DNA of 12,828 bases, from assembly GCA_024645065.1 (NCBI GenBank), contig JAHEGP010000071.1, forward strand, positions 1-12,828. The letters run 5' to 3'. This document shows positions 1-5,999 of the stretch, piece by piece. The first letter of the stretch is position 1. Every line of letters starts with the position of its first letter. Below the pieces are notes generated by a model, which worked only from the letters and a program-made list of their open reading frames with translations, made no database searches and had not been told where the DNA came from. The stretch comes from Cellvibrionales bacterium (GTDB lineage: Bacteria; Pseudomonadota; Gammaproteobacteria; Pseudomonadales; JAHEGP01). Both the position numbers and the translations under genes were made by a program.

Positions 1-113
1 AGCACGGTGCGGAACAGGTCGACGTCTGGTGCCTCGCTCGCACACCGCCCCATCAGTAAGGTATAGCGTTGTATCCCCGGGAACAACGGCAGCAATCCCC
101 CGGCATTTTGCAT
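1..113 (-). CDS. Possible 5' end of an unrecognised gene, cut by window edge
   Basis: An open frame reads leftward from an ATG at 113-111 to the window edge without a stop, about 37 codons. A GGAG lies 8 bases before the ATG, a reasonable ribosome binding site. The peptide begins MQNAGGLLPLFPGIQRYTLL and looks like ordinary protein, but I recognise no family. If real, it is divergent from srkA and the two would share the 114-223 region for promoters. The competing plus-strand frames over the same bases stop or give unlikely peptides. The stretch is short, so chance openness is a real alternative. Confidence 0.33.
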   Translation of the reverse strand, partial: MQNAGGLLPLFPGIQRYTLLMGRCASEAPDVDLFRTV

Positions 114-223
114 ACAATAGGCTCCGCAAGCAGGGAGCAGCGATCAACGCCGCTTACTGCGATTTCGGCAGCCGTGCCACATAGACAAGCCGGTTAGTGC
201 AATTCCAGGGAGTACTCCGCCAA

Positions 224-1225
224 GTGACCGATGCCGATAAAGAACACCAGCAACAACCCTACTACCGCTTGAGCCCGGACACGGTAATTGACGCCGCCGA
301 GAGCCTCGGCCTGGTTTCTGACTACCGCGTACTCGCACTCAACAGCTTTGAGAACCGGGTCTACCAGATCGGTATAGAGCAGGCGCAACCGGTGGTGGCC
401 AAATTTTATCGCCCCGGGCGCTGGAGCGACGCCCAAATACTCGAGGAACATCGCTTTTCGCAGGAACTGGTCGACGCAGGCCTTCCCGTGGTCGCGCCCC
501 TCGCTTATGGCGGCCAGACTCTGCACGAATACAACGGTTATCGTTTTGCCGCATACCCGCGCCGTGGTGGCCACCCGCTCAATGTTGATGACATGGACAT
601 CCTCTACCGCATGGGCCAGCATCTGGGCAGAATCCACGCTACGGGCGCGCTGGCGCCATTCAAGCACCGCAATACACTCGATGTGATGCGGCAGATGAAA
701 GACGATATCAGCTTTCTCCAATCGAATTTTATGCCGTCGGGCCTGCAGGACGCTTACCAGAGCCTGACTGCTGACCTGTTGGATACAATCCAGAGGCGTC
801 TTGACGAGTTGCCCGTGGTGACCAATATCCGGCTGCATGGGGATTGCCACGCCGGCAATGTATTGTGGCGTGACGAAAAACCCTGGTTCGTCGACTTCGA
901 TGACTGCATTAATGGCCCGGCTATCCAGGATATATGGATGCTGCTGTGGGGCAGCCGCCCCGAACAGGAGCGCCAGCTTGGCGAAATCAGCGAAGGCTAC
1001 AATGAGTTTAACGATTTCCATACCTCCCAGCTTGGCTGGATAGAAATTCTGCGCAGCTACCGCATTGCTCACCAGGCCGCATGGATCGGACGACGCTGGG
1101 AAGACCCGGCCTTCCCCCGCGCCTTTACCTGGTTCGATACCCCGCGTTACTGGCCGGACCACATTCTGGAACTGCGCGAGCAGCTGGCCGCCCTCAATGA
1201 ACCACCGCTCTCGCTTTGGGCTTGA
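224..1225 (+). CDS. srkA: Stress response kinase A (SrkA/YihE/RdoA family)
   Basis: Cytoplasmic Ser/Thr protein kinase of the aminoglycoside-phosphotransferase fold. In E. coli the family protects against stress-induced death and is known from the Cpx/DsbA context. The 333-residue product aligns along its whole length with E. coli SrkA (328 residues). It has the ATP-lobe segment NSFENRVYQ, a lysine in VVAKFYRP (K60), ILEEHRF, the catalytic loop HGDCHAGN (D207, N212) and the metal-binding Asp of FVDFDD (D224), followed by WMLLWG. I chose GTG 224 over GTG 197 because AGGGAG lies at 207-212, about 11 bases upstream. The resulting N-terminus also leaves a short lead before LSPDT, as in E. coli; GTG 197 has no visible ribosome binding site. 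dsbA, the usual E. coli neighbour, does not follow. The family is secure and the physiological role is by homology. Confidence 0.93.
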   Translation: MTDADKEHQQQPYYRLSPDTVIDAAESLGLVSDYRVLALNSFENRVYQIGIEQAQPVVAKFYRPGRWSDAQILEEHRFSQELVDAGLPVVAPLAYGGQTLHEYNGYRFAAYPRRGGHPLNVDDMDILYRMGQHLGRIHATGALAPFKHRNTLDVMRQMKDDISFLQSNFMPSGLQDAYQSLTADLLDTIQRRLDELPVVTNIRLHGDCHAGNVLWRDEKPWFVDFDDCINGPAIQDIWMLLWGSRPEQERQLGEISEGYNEFNDFHTSQLGWIEILRSYRIAHQAAWIGRRWEDPAFPRAFTWFDTPRYWPDHILELREQLAALNEPPLSLWA

Positions 1226-1226
1226 C

Positions 1227-1232
1227 TATAAT
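1227..1232 (+). promoter_or_regulatory. Candidate -10 element (TATAAT) upstream of the 1285 gene
   Basis: A perfect TATAAT lies two bases after the srkA stop and 52 bases before the next start codon. No convincing -35 hexamer lies 16-18 bases upstream. It may be a weak or activator-dependent promoter, or chance. If real, the downstream gene is transcribed apart from srkA. Confidence 0.25.
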
Positions 1233-1284
1233 CATCACCTGACAAGCACCGTATATCCCGCAACTAACGAAGAGAAATTGCCAG

Positions 1285-2580
1285 ATGGGTCGATTGTTAA
1301 AGCTGATGTTACTTGCCAGCCTGTTACTGCTGCTGCTGGGACCCCTCGCAGTCTATCTGCTGGTTTTGAGCGACAAGCCAATGGCGCTGCCGCCGGAGCA
1401 ACTCGATTCCAACGAAATCATGCGGGTGCAGCGATTGGTGGCACAGCAGGTTGCGCGCAGTAACGATGCGGGCCGCGTGACCCTGGCGCTTACCGAAAAA
1501 GACCTGAGGACCGCACTCGCCTTTGGTCGACAGGCTGCCAAGCTGCCGCTACTGGAGGGGTTGGCACTGGAGCTCGAAGACGAGCACCTGCTGGTTTTCG
1601 GCAATCTCAAGCTGCCGATGGTGCCGGGTCGCGATATCGTCAATTTTCAGGCGCGACTGGGGACGGACGGCAGACACCCCACCATCACCAGCCTGAAACT
1701 TGGTAATCTCAACGTGCCAGGGCCGCTCCTCGCCTGGCTTGAAAAACGCGGAATCAAGTTGCTGCAAAGCGATCAACGCCTCGTCAATGCCCGCAAGACC
1801 TGGGAGTCCATCGAGCACTTGGGCATCGCCGATCAGCGAGTTGATATCACCTACCAGATCACCCCGGAAGTGATCAACAGCGTCACCGCAAAACAGAAGA
1901 AACTGCTGTTGGAGCAGGTCGATACTGAGCGGGTTGCGCGCTACTCCCAGTTGCTCGAGAAAATCAGCCAGAAGACTGCCGCCGAGCGCTACCCGCTGAC
2001 CGGAATGCTGGGGCCGGCCTATGACCTGGCGCGCAAGCGAACGGCCGCGGGTTTCGATGCGGTGGAGGAAAACAGTGCCGCGTTGATCGCCCTGGGGCTC
2101 TATGCCTCAGACCCCAAGGTCATCCAGATGACGGGACTGGGCAATCTGCTCACCCCCTCATCACGCCGCCTTTCTCTCACCCTGCACCGGCGCAACGATC
2201 TGGCGACGCACTTTATTACCGCGGCGCTGATATCGCTGTTTGCCGGCGACCAGGTTGCCGACCTGATGGGGATGCAAAAGGAGCTCGAGGACAGCCAGTC
2301 CAGCTCCGGATTCGGACTGGCGGATCTCGTGGCCGACAAAGCCGGCATCCGCTTTGCCTATCTTGCCACCATCAACGATCAATCAGCCCGCCAACTGCAG
2401 GATCAGTTGAGCCACTTGCTGTACGACGATGAGCTGCTACCGAGCCCCGACGACTTGCCACAACTGGATATTGCCGGCGACCTGGCGCGGCTCGATGACA
2501 GCGAACTGGAGCCCTATCTGGCCAACATAGAACGTCGTATCACCGAACTGCTGGGACGGATTTCCCTTTACCGACTGTAA
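1285..2580 (+). CDS. Uncharacterised membrane-anchored protein, 431 aa
   Basis: I do not recognise a family. Residues 1-28 form a basic start (MGRLLK) and a leucine-rich hydrophobic run, best read as an uncleaved signal anchor. The remainder is hydrophilic and would lie in the periplasm. A charged, probably helical middle spans about 200-260. A C-terminal segment looks like a conserved motif: H309-F-I-T-A-A-L, then SGFGLADLVADKAGIRFA at 341-358. The sequence after 380 is acidic. There is no lipobox cysteine near the anchor. The ATG at 1285 follows GAAGAGA by about 10 bases. The gene lies 59 bases after srkA on the same strand and could be cotranscribed. Codon usage looks like its neighbours, so recent transfer is not suggested. 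No function is assigned. Confidence 0.85.
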   Translation: MGRLLKLMLLASLLLLLLGPLAVYLLVLSDKPMALPPEQLDSNEIMRVQRLVAQQVARSNDAGRVTLALTEKDLRTALAFGRQAAKLPLLEGLALELEDEHLLVFGNLKLPMVPGRDIVNFQARLGTDGRHPTITSLKLGNLNVPGPLLAWLEKRGIKLLQSDQRLVNARKTWESIEHLGIADQRVDITYQITPEVINSVTAKQKKLLLEQVDTERVARYSQLLEKISQKTAAERYPLTGMLGPAYDLARKRTAAGFDAVEENSAALIALGLYASDPKVIQMTGLGNLLTPSSRRLSLTLHRRNDLATHFITAALISLFAGDQVADLMGMQKELEDSQSSSGFGLADLVADKAGIRFAYLATINDQSARQLQDQLSHLLYDDELLPSPDDLPQLDIAGDLARLDDSELEPYLANIERRITELLGRISLYRL

Positions 2581-2726
2581 TGCCCCGAACAAGGTGGTGT
2601 AACGGTCTTCCAGACTGTCTCAAACCCCGCAGTGGATACAATGTTTTTCCTTTGCTCTCGAAATCATCAAGTTAGCGTCGGACACCGGGGTCAGGCGGCG
2701 GCAATTCCCGGAATCCGGGCAGCCTG

Positions 2727-3449
2727 CTAGTCGCGGTTATTTGGCCAAACCAGGGTTCGCAACCAGTTTAAAAAGCTGTTTCTCGAAAGCACCTCGCGCT
2801 CGATGGAGTCGATGTATCGCGCCAGTGCTTCGGGGTCGGCAAAGTAGTCGGCGCGGGTGACAAAACCCTGCTCCGGATCCAGCTGCTTGACCACCACCGC
2901 AGGATTTCCCGCGACCACCACATTTGGCGGTACCTCCCGGGTTACCACCGCTTTGGCAGCGACCACGCTGTTTTCCCCGATACTGACACCCTTCAGCACA
3001 GTGCTGTGGTCTCCCAGCCAAACATTGTCGCTGATCCTCACCGGCCGCGCCGCAGTGTCCCGCCGGGTTCGATCGTATAGCCCATGCCAGTCTGAATCGG
3101 TGATATACACGCCATTGGCCATCATCACCCCATGACCGATTTCGATCGACTCACAGGCGCTGATGCGGGTTCCCGGGCTGATCATCACATAGTCGCCAAT
3201 GCTAATGCTGCCCTGCCCCGGCTGCGTGCCCCACACCCCGATGCGCACCCAGTTGTCCGGCTCACCTACCACCGTCGCGCACTTGCCGATGCGGATATTG
3301 GGGCCGCCAACATGAACATACCAGGGCTTCATAAAAGTCGGATGATCGCCAAGATAGTCGCAGGCGGGTTTGATGAAGTGCCGGGTGTACCAGCCGCGGT
3401 ACCCGATATAGATTTTCTTGATCCAGTAGGGGCGTCTGTCTTCTCGCAT
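2727..3449 (-). CDS. Hexapeptide-repeat (left-handed beta-helix) acyltransferase
   Basis: A 240-residue protein of the LbetaH acyltransferase superfamily, near the maltose/colanic-acid acetyltransferase (MAT/WcaF) type. Hexapeptide turns run from about residue 50 to 190: NIRIGKCATV, SISIGDYVMI, SIEIGHGVMM, VRISDNVWLG and VSIGENSVVAAKAVVT, ending in the typical NVVVAGNPAVVVK coil. The histidine of DSDWHG (about residue 120) sits where this family carries its catalytic His. The N-terminal 45 residues, rich in Tyr and Trp, and the C-terminal helical tail are extra to the helix. The ATG is preceded by AAGGA. The acceptor, whether a surface sugar or a small molecule, cannot be read from sequence. 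It is divergent from cysE, another LbetaH acyltransferase, but no glycan genes accompany it. Confidence 0.85.
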   Translation of the reverse strand: MREDRRPYWIKKIYIGYRGWYTRHFIKPACDYLGDHPTFMKPWYVHVGGPNIRIGKCATVVGEPDNWVRIGVWGTQPGQGSISIGDYVMISPGTRISACESIEIGHGVMMANGVYITDSDWHGLYDRTRRDTAARPVRISDNVWLGDHSTVLKGVSIGENSVVAAKAVVTREVPPNVVVAGNPAVVVKQLDPEQGFVTRADYFADPEALARYIDSIEREVLSRNSFLNWLRTLVWPNNRD

Positions 3450-3547
3450 TTATCCTTGCCTGCTGCTGAGGACCGCTTGATCAGCCCATGATTTTTATGG
3501 GTGCTTGGGGTAAAGTGAAACCCGTGGCATCAATGCGAGCTTTCACC
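3450..3547. promoter_or_regulatory. Divergent promoter region between acyltransferase and cysE
   Basis: A 98-base region separates two divergent genes and must hold both promoters. It contains the inverted repeat CCCAT-N7-ATGGG (3485-3501), whose loop carries a T run. The minus strand has a weak pair, TTCACT and TAAAAA spaced 16, that could serve the acyltransferase. On the plus strand TAAAGT (3511-3516) resembles a -10 without a good -35. All of these are weak, and the repeat may be an operator or chance. Confidence 0.3.
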
Positions 3548-4351
3548 ATGCAAAATATGGTCAAACATTACATCAAGGGCGCCGATCCCGTGTGGGACAC
3601 GATTCGCGAGGAAACAGCGATCGACGCCGCCAATGAACCCATTCTCGCCAGCTTCCTCCACGCAACCATTCTAAACCATGACACCATGGAAGCGGCACTG
3701 AGTTTTCACCTGGCCAACAAGCTCGACAGCCCCACCGCCTCGGCGTTGCTACTGCGCGAGGTTATTGAGGAAGCATTCGCTGCCGACAAGAGCATTGCCG
3801 CCGCCATTCGTGACGACATTCGCGCGGTTCGCGAACGCGACTCTGCTTGCGCCCAGTACTCCACGCCGTTTCTCTATTTCAAGGGCTTTCACGCGCTCCA
3901 GACCTATCGCGTTGCGCATCACCTTTGGCAGCACAAGCGGCGCGAACTGGCGCTGTTTTTCCAGAACAGGGTGTCGGTGGAGTTTGGGGTCGACATCCAT
4001 CCGGCAGCGCGCATTGGCAGCGGCATTATGCTGGACCACGCCACCGGGATTGTCATCGGCGAAACGGCCGTAGTGGGCAATAACGTGTCGATTATGCAGT
4101 CGGTTACCCTCGGCGGGACGGGTAAGGCCGGGGGCGACCGCCATCCCAAGGTGGGCGATGGTGTGCTGATCAGCGCCGGGGCCAAAATTCTGGGCAATAT
4201 TCGCATTGGCGACGGCGCCCAGATCTGCGCCGGCAGCGTGGTGCTAATCGACGTGCCCGCCCATACCACGGCCGCCGGCGTACCGGCGCGACTCACCGGT
4301 CACCCCTGCTGCGATCAACCGGCCCTGGAAATGGATCACAAACTGGCGTAG
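3548..4351 (+). CDS. cysE: Serine O-acetyltransferase CysE
   Basis: Transfers acetyl from acetyl-CoA to L-serine, giving O-acetylserine for cysteine synthase. The 267-residue product has the N-terminal helical SATase domain (PILASFLHATILNH, REVIEEAFAAD) and the C-terminal left-handed beta-helix. D149 (VDIHPAARIG) and H164 (MLDHATGIVIGETA) match the E. coli D143/H158 pair with a constant offset of 6, as does H199 (GGDRHP). That offset supports the ATG at 3548; earlier ATGs at 3488 and 3533 would add a tail absent from E. coli CysE. The ribosome binding site is weak for all candidates. The C-terminus stops at MDHKLA, about 12 residues shorter than E. coli, and lacks the terminal isoleucine that docks into cysteine synthase. 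No other cys genes are adjacent. Feedback by cysteine is expected for the family but cannot be read here. Confidence 0.95.
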   Translation: MQNMVKHYIKGADPVWDTIREETAIDAANEPILASFLHATILNHDTMEAALSFHLANKLDSPTASALLLREVIEEAFAADKSIAAAIRDDIRAVRERDSACAQYSTPFLYFKGFHALQTYRVAHHLWQHKRRELALFFQNRVSVEFGVDIHPAARIGSGIMLDHATGIVIGETAVVGNNVSIMQSVTLGGTGKAGGDRHPKVGDGVLISAGAKILGNIRIGDGAQICAGSVVLIDVPAHTTAAGVPARLTGHPCCDQPALEMDHKLA

Positions 4352-4377
4352 CCGGCCTGCAATCGCTACTGCGCCAG
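4343..4377. terminator. Imperfect hairpin between convergent cysE and thiK ends
   Basis: CTGGCG-TAGC (4343-4352) pairs with GCTA (4365-4368) and CGCCAG (4372-4377), with a 3-base bulge and a 12-base loop. It overlaps the cysE stop and ends three bases from the convergent kinase stop, a usual place for a two-way transcription stop. There is no U tract on either side, so a classical intrinsic terminator is not supported. Confidence 0.3.
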
Positions 4378-4379
4378 GG

Positions 4380-5105
4380 CTAACGCAGCGCCTCCCACAG
4401 ACGACACAGATACCGGTATACCCGCATCGCAAGTTGCAGATCGCAGTTGAGATCTGGCGGAATCAAGGTGCTGCCCAGGTGGCTGGCGATCACTGCAAAG
4501 TCAAACGCACGGCAACCCATGCCCGCATATTCCCAATCAATCAGGTAGAGACGATCGGCAGCGGCAATAATGTTGCCGGGTACGGGATCGTGGTGACACA
4601 GCGCTTGGCAGCTGCAGCCATTCTGGAACCGGCGCAACAGCGGCTGCATGCGCGCATGCTCCCGGGCGAGCACTTCCTGTGGCGCCGGCAACTGGCGCCA
4701 GTAGGCATCGGCATGTGCCAGGTAATCGTAACGCGGCAGGTCGACCCTGAGGCCGTGAACCCGCTCCATCAGGCCAAGCAACCGCTCTGTGCGGCCGGAT
4801 CTGCCAGCCCCGGGGTCAGGCCAATGGACACCACTGACAAACTCCGTTAGCAATACTCGATCATCGCAGTAAACAGGCCTGGGCGCGATGCCTGCCTGGG
4901 CCGCAGCGGCCAATACCCTGCTCTCGGCATCTCGATCGATACCCAGTGCGACACTGGCCGGGTGATTTCGACGCAACACCAGGCGCCGGCCACTCACCTC
5001 AATCAGATAGGTGCAATTGGTGCGCCCACCAGGCAAGCGCTGCAACAAACGGGGCGCTTGCGCCAGGCCCCAGCCCTGCCAATCCTGGCACCAGCTTTCA
5101 AGCAC
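4380..5105 (-). CDS. thiK: ThiK-like thiamine kinase (APH/choline kinase fold)
   Basis: Predicted to phosphorylate thiamine to thiamine monophosphate after uptake. Motifs of the aminoglycoside/choline/thiamine kinase superfamily are in order: a glycine-containing loop LPGGRTNCTYLIE (24-36), VLRR (43-46), the catalytic loop HHDPVPGN (D173, N178) and LIDWEYAG (D190). The last is the same as in E. coli ThiK. GTG 5105 is chosen: its eight bases GTGCTTGA overlap the PnuT stop, and GAGGAA lies just upstream inside pnuT. An ATG at 5183 in the same frame would overlap pnuT by 86 bases and has no comparable site. The product is 241 residues, against 274 in E. coli, and is shorter after the DWEYAG motif. 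Thiamine specificity comes mainly from its place in a TPP-riboswitch operon; choline or another amino-alcohol substrate is possible. Confidence 0.78.
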   Translation of the reverse strand: MLESWCQDWQGWGLAQAPRLLQRLPGGRTNCTYLIEVSGRRLVLRRNHPASVALGIDRDAESRVLAAAAQAGIAPRPVYCDDRVLLTEFVSGVHWPDPGAGRSGRTERLLGLMERVHGLRVDLPRYDYLAHADAYWRQLPAPQEVLAREHARMQPLLRRFQNGCSCQALCHHDPVPGNIIAAADRLYLIDWEYAGMGCRAFDFAVIASHLGSTLIPPDLNCDLQLAMRVYRYLCRLWEALR

Positions 5106-5730
5106 AGGATTCCTCGCCGCAGGGAGTTGCCATGCGCGCGGACTGCATGCGGTATTGCTGTTGCCAGCGAGCGAAGCCAACAATCGCGATGATCACATAG
5201 GCGACAAAAAGCAGCGCGGTCATCTCCAGTCCACGATTCAGGTACAAGGGAATAGACACCACATCGATTACTATCCAGTAGAGCCAGTTCTCGAGGATCT
5301 TGTGGGCAACCATCACGGTGGCGATGACGCTGGCCCAGGTGGTAAACGAGTCGACAAAGGGCCAGGCCGCCGCACTGTAACGACTGAGCAGGAAACCCGA
5401 AACGAGGGTCAGTACCAGGATTGCGCCAATGATCAGGCCGTGGCTCCGCATATCCAGGGTATGAATTTTGATCCCCTTGTGATCACCACCGCCGCGACGC
5501 CATTGGTACCAACCGTAAACCGCCATCAGCATGTAGTACACATTGAGTGCAGACTCCATCAGCAAGCTGACCTCCCTGAACAGGACGCTGTATATCGCCG
5601 TCGAGGCAAAGGCGAAATACCAGCACAGCTTGCTTTCACGTGCCGCCAGAATCAGGTAAGCGAGGGCCGACAGCACCGCCGCACTCTCCCACACAGGCAC
5701 CCCCACCAGCCATGACGCCAGGGCTTCCAA
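5098..5730 (-). CDS. pnuT: PnuC-family inner-membrane vitamin transporter, PnuT (thiamine) type
   Basis: A 210-residue polytopic protein with about seven hydrophobic segments. It has the PnuC signatures YYMLMAVYGWYQW (65-77) and ENWLYWIVIDVVSIPLYL (147-164), including the WxxW pair (W149, W152) and D156. PnuC proteins are facilitators whose substrate is trapped by phosphorylation. Members under TPP riboswitches, called PnuT, are assigned to thiamine rather than nicotinamide riboside. The kinase directly downstream fits that trapping model. The start is uncertain: TTG 5730 is six bases past the upstream stop, but its AGG is only two bases away. GTG 5706 or 5700 are alternatives; none changes the first membrane segment much. 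Translation may depend on reinitiation from the upstream gene. The last residues (CGEESCA) are encoded over the kinase ribosome binding site. Confidence 0.87.
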   Translation of the reverse strand: MEALASWLVGVPVWESAAVLSALAYLILAARESKLCWYFAFASTAIYSVLFREVSLLMESALNVYYMLMAVYGWYQWRRGGGDHKGIKIHTLDMRSHGLIIGAILVLTLVSGFLLSRYSAAAWPFVDSFTTWASVIATVMVAHKILENWLYWIVIDVVSIPLYLNRGLEMTALLFVAYVIIAIVGFARWQQQYRMQSARMATPCGEESCA

Positions 5731-5736
5731 AACCTG

Positions 5737-5982
5737 CTACGCCTCGTAGCCGGTGATCAGCTTGGTGACGAAAACGCTGGTCCCAAAGCGTTCATGGCTC
5801 CAGGCCAGGGCATCCTTTAAAGCGTCCATCAATACACCGTGCTCACCCACTAACACTGTTGCAGTAGGGTAAGTAGTGACCTCAAGACCATCGTAGCTGT
5901 TCAGCTTGTGGATGATTTCGCGGATTGGACCAATATAGTTGTCCGCGAGCGGGTACATGCTTATCTCTGCAGTGGTTTTCAA
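5737..5982 (-). CDS. Small thiamine-binding protein (Thiamine_BP / YkoF-MTH1187-like)
   Basis: An 81-residue soluble protein with no signal peptide. The opening TTAEISMYPLADNYIGPI, the later LEVTTYPTATVLVGE and the helix around 51-68 follow the ferredoxin-like fold of the Thiamine_BP family (PF01910, formerly DUF77). B. subtilis YkoF in the same superfamily binds the thiamine pyrimidine precursor and thiamine. Here it would act in the cytoplasm, perhaps holding incoming vitamin near PnuT or the kinase; that role is inference. The start is TTG 5982, preceded by a strong GAGGAG, 15 bases after the receptor stop. It is slightly shorter than usual members of about 95-100 residues. The position in a TPP-riboswitch operon supports the assignment independently of the sequence match. 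Confidence 0.75.
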   Translation of the reverse strand: MKTTAEISMYPLADNYIGPIREIIHKLNSYDGLEVTTYPTATVLVGEHGVLMDALKDALAWSHERFGTSVFVTKLITGYEA

Positions 5983-5999
5983 AGAGGCTCCTCGTTACA

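Noticed and set aside
194..1162. 322-codon open frame antisense to srkA
   Set aside because: It mirrors srkA almost exactly, shows no motif, and srkA aligns over its full length with a known family. It is a product of GC-rich codon use.
2581..2726. Terminator or small gene in the spacer after the 431-aa protein
   Set aside because: Only a 5-base stem CCCGG-AAT-CCGGG (2707-2719) without a T run and no plausible frame with a ribosome binding site.
5011..5715. 234-codon plus-strand frame opposite pnuT
   Set aside because: The peptide is rich in His, Gln and Arg with no hydrophobic or domain pattern, while the opposite strand encodes clear PnuC signatures.
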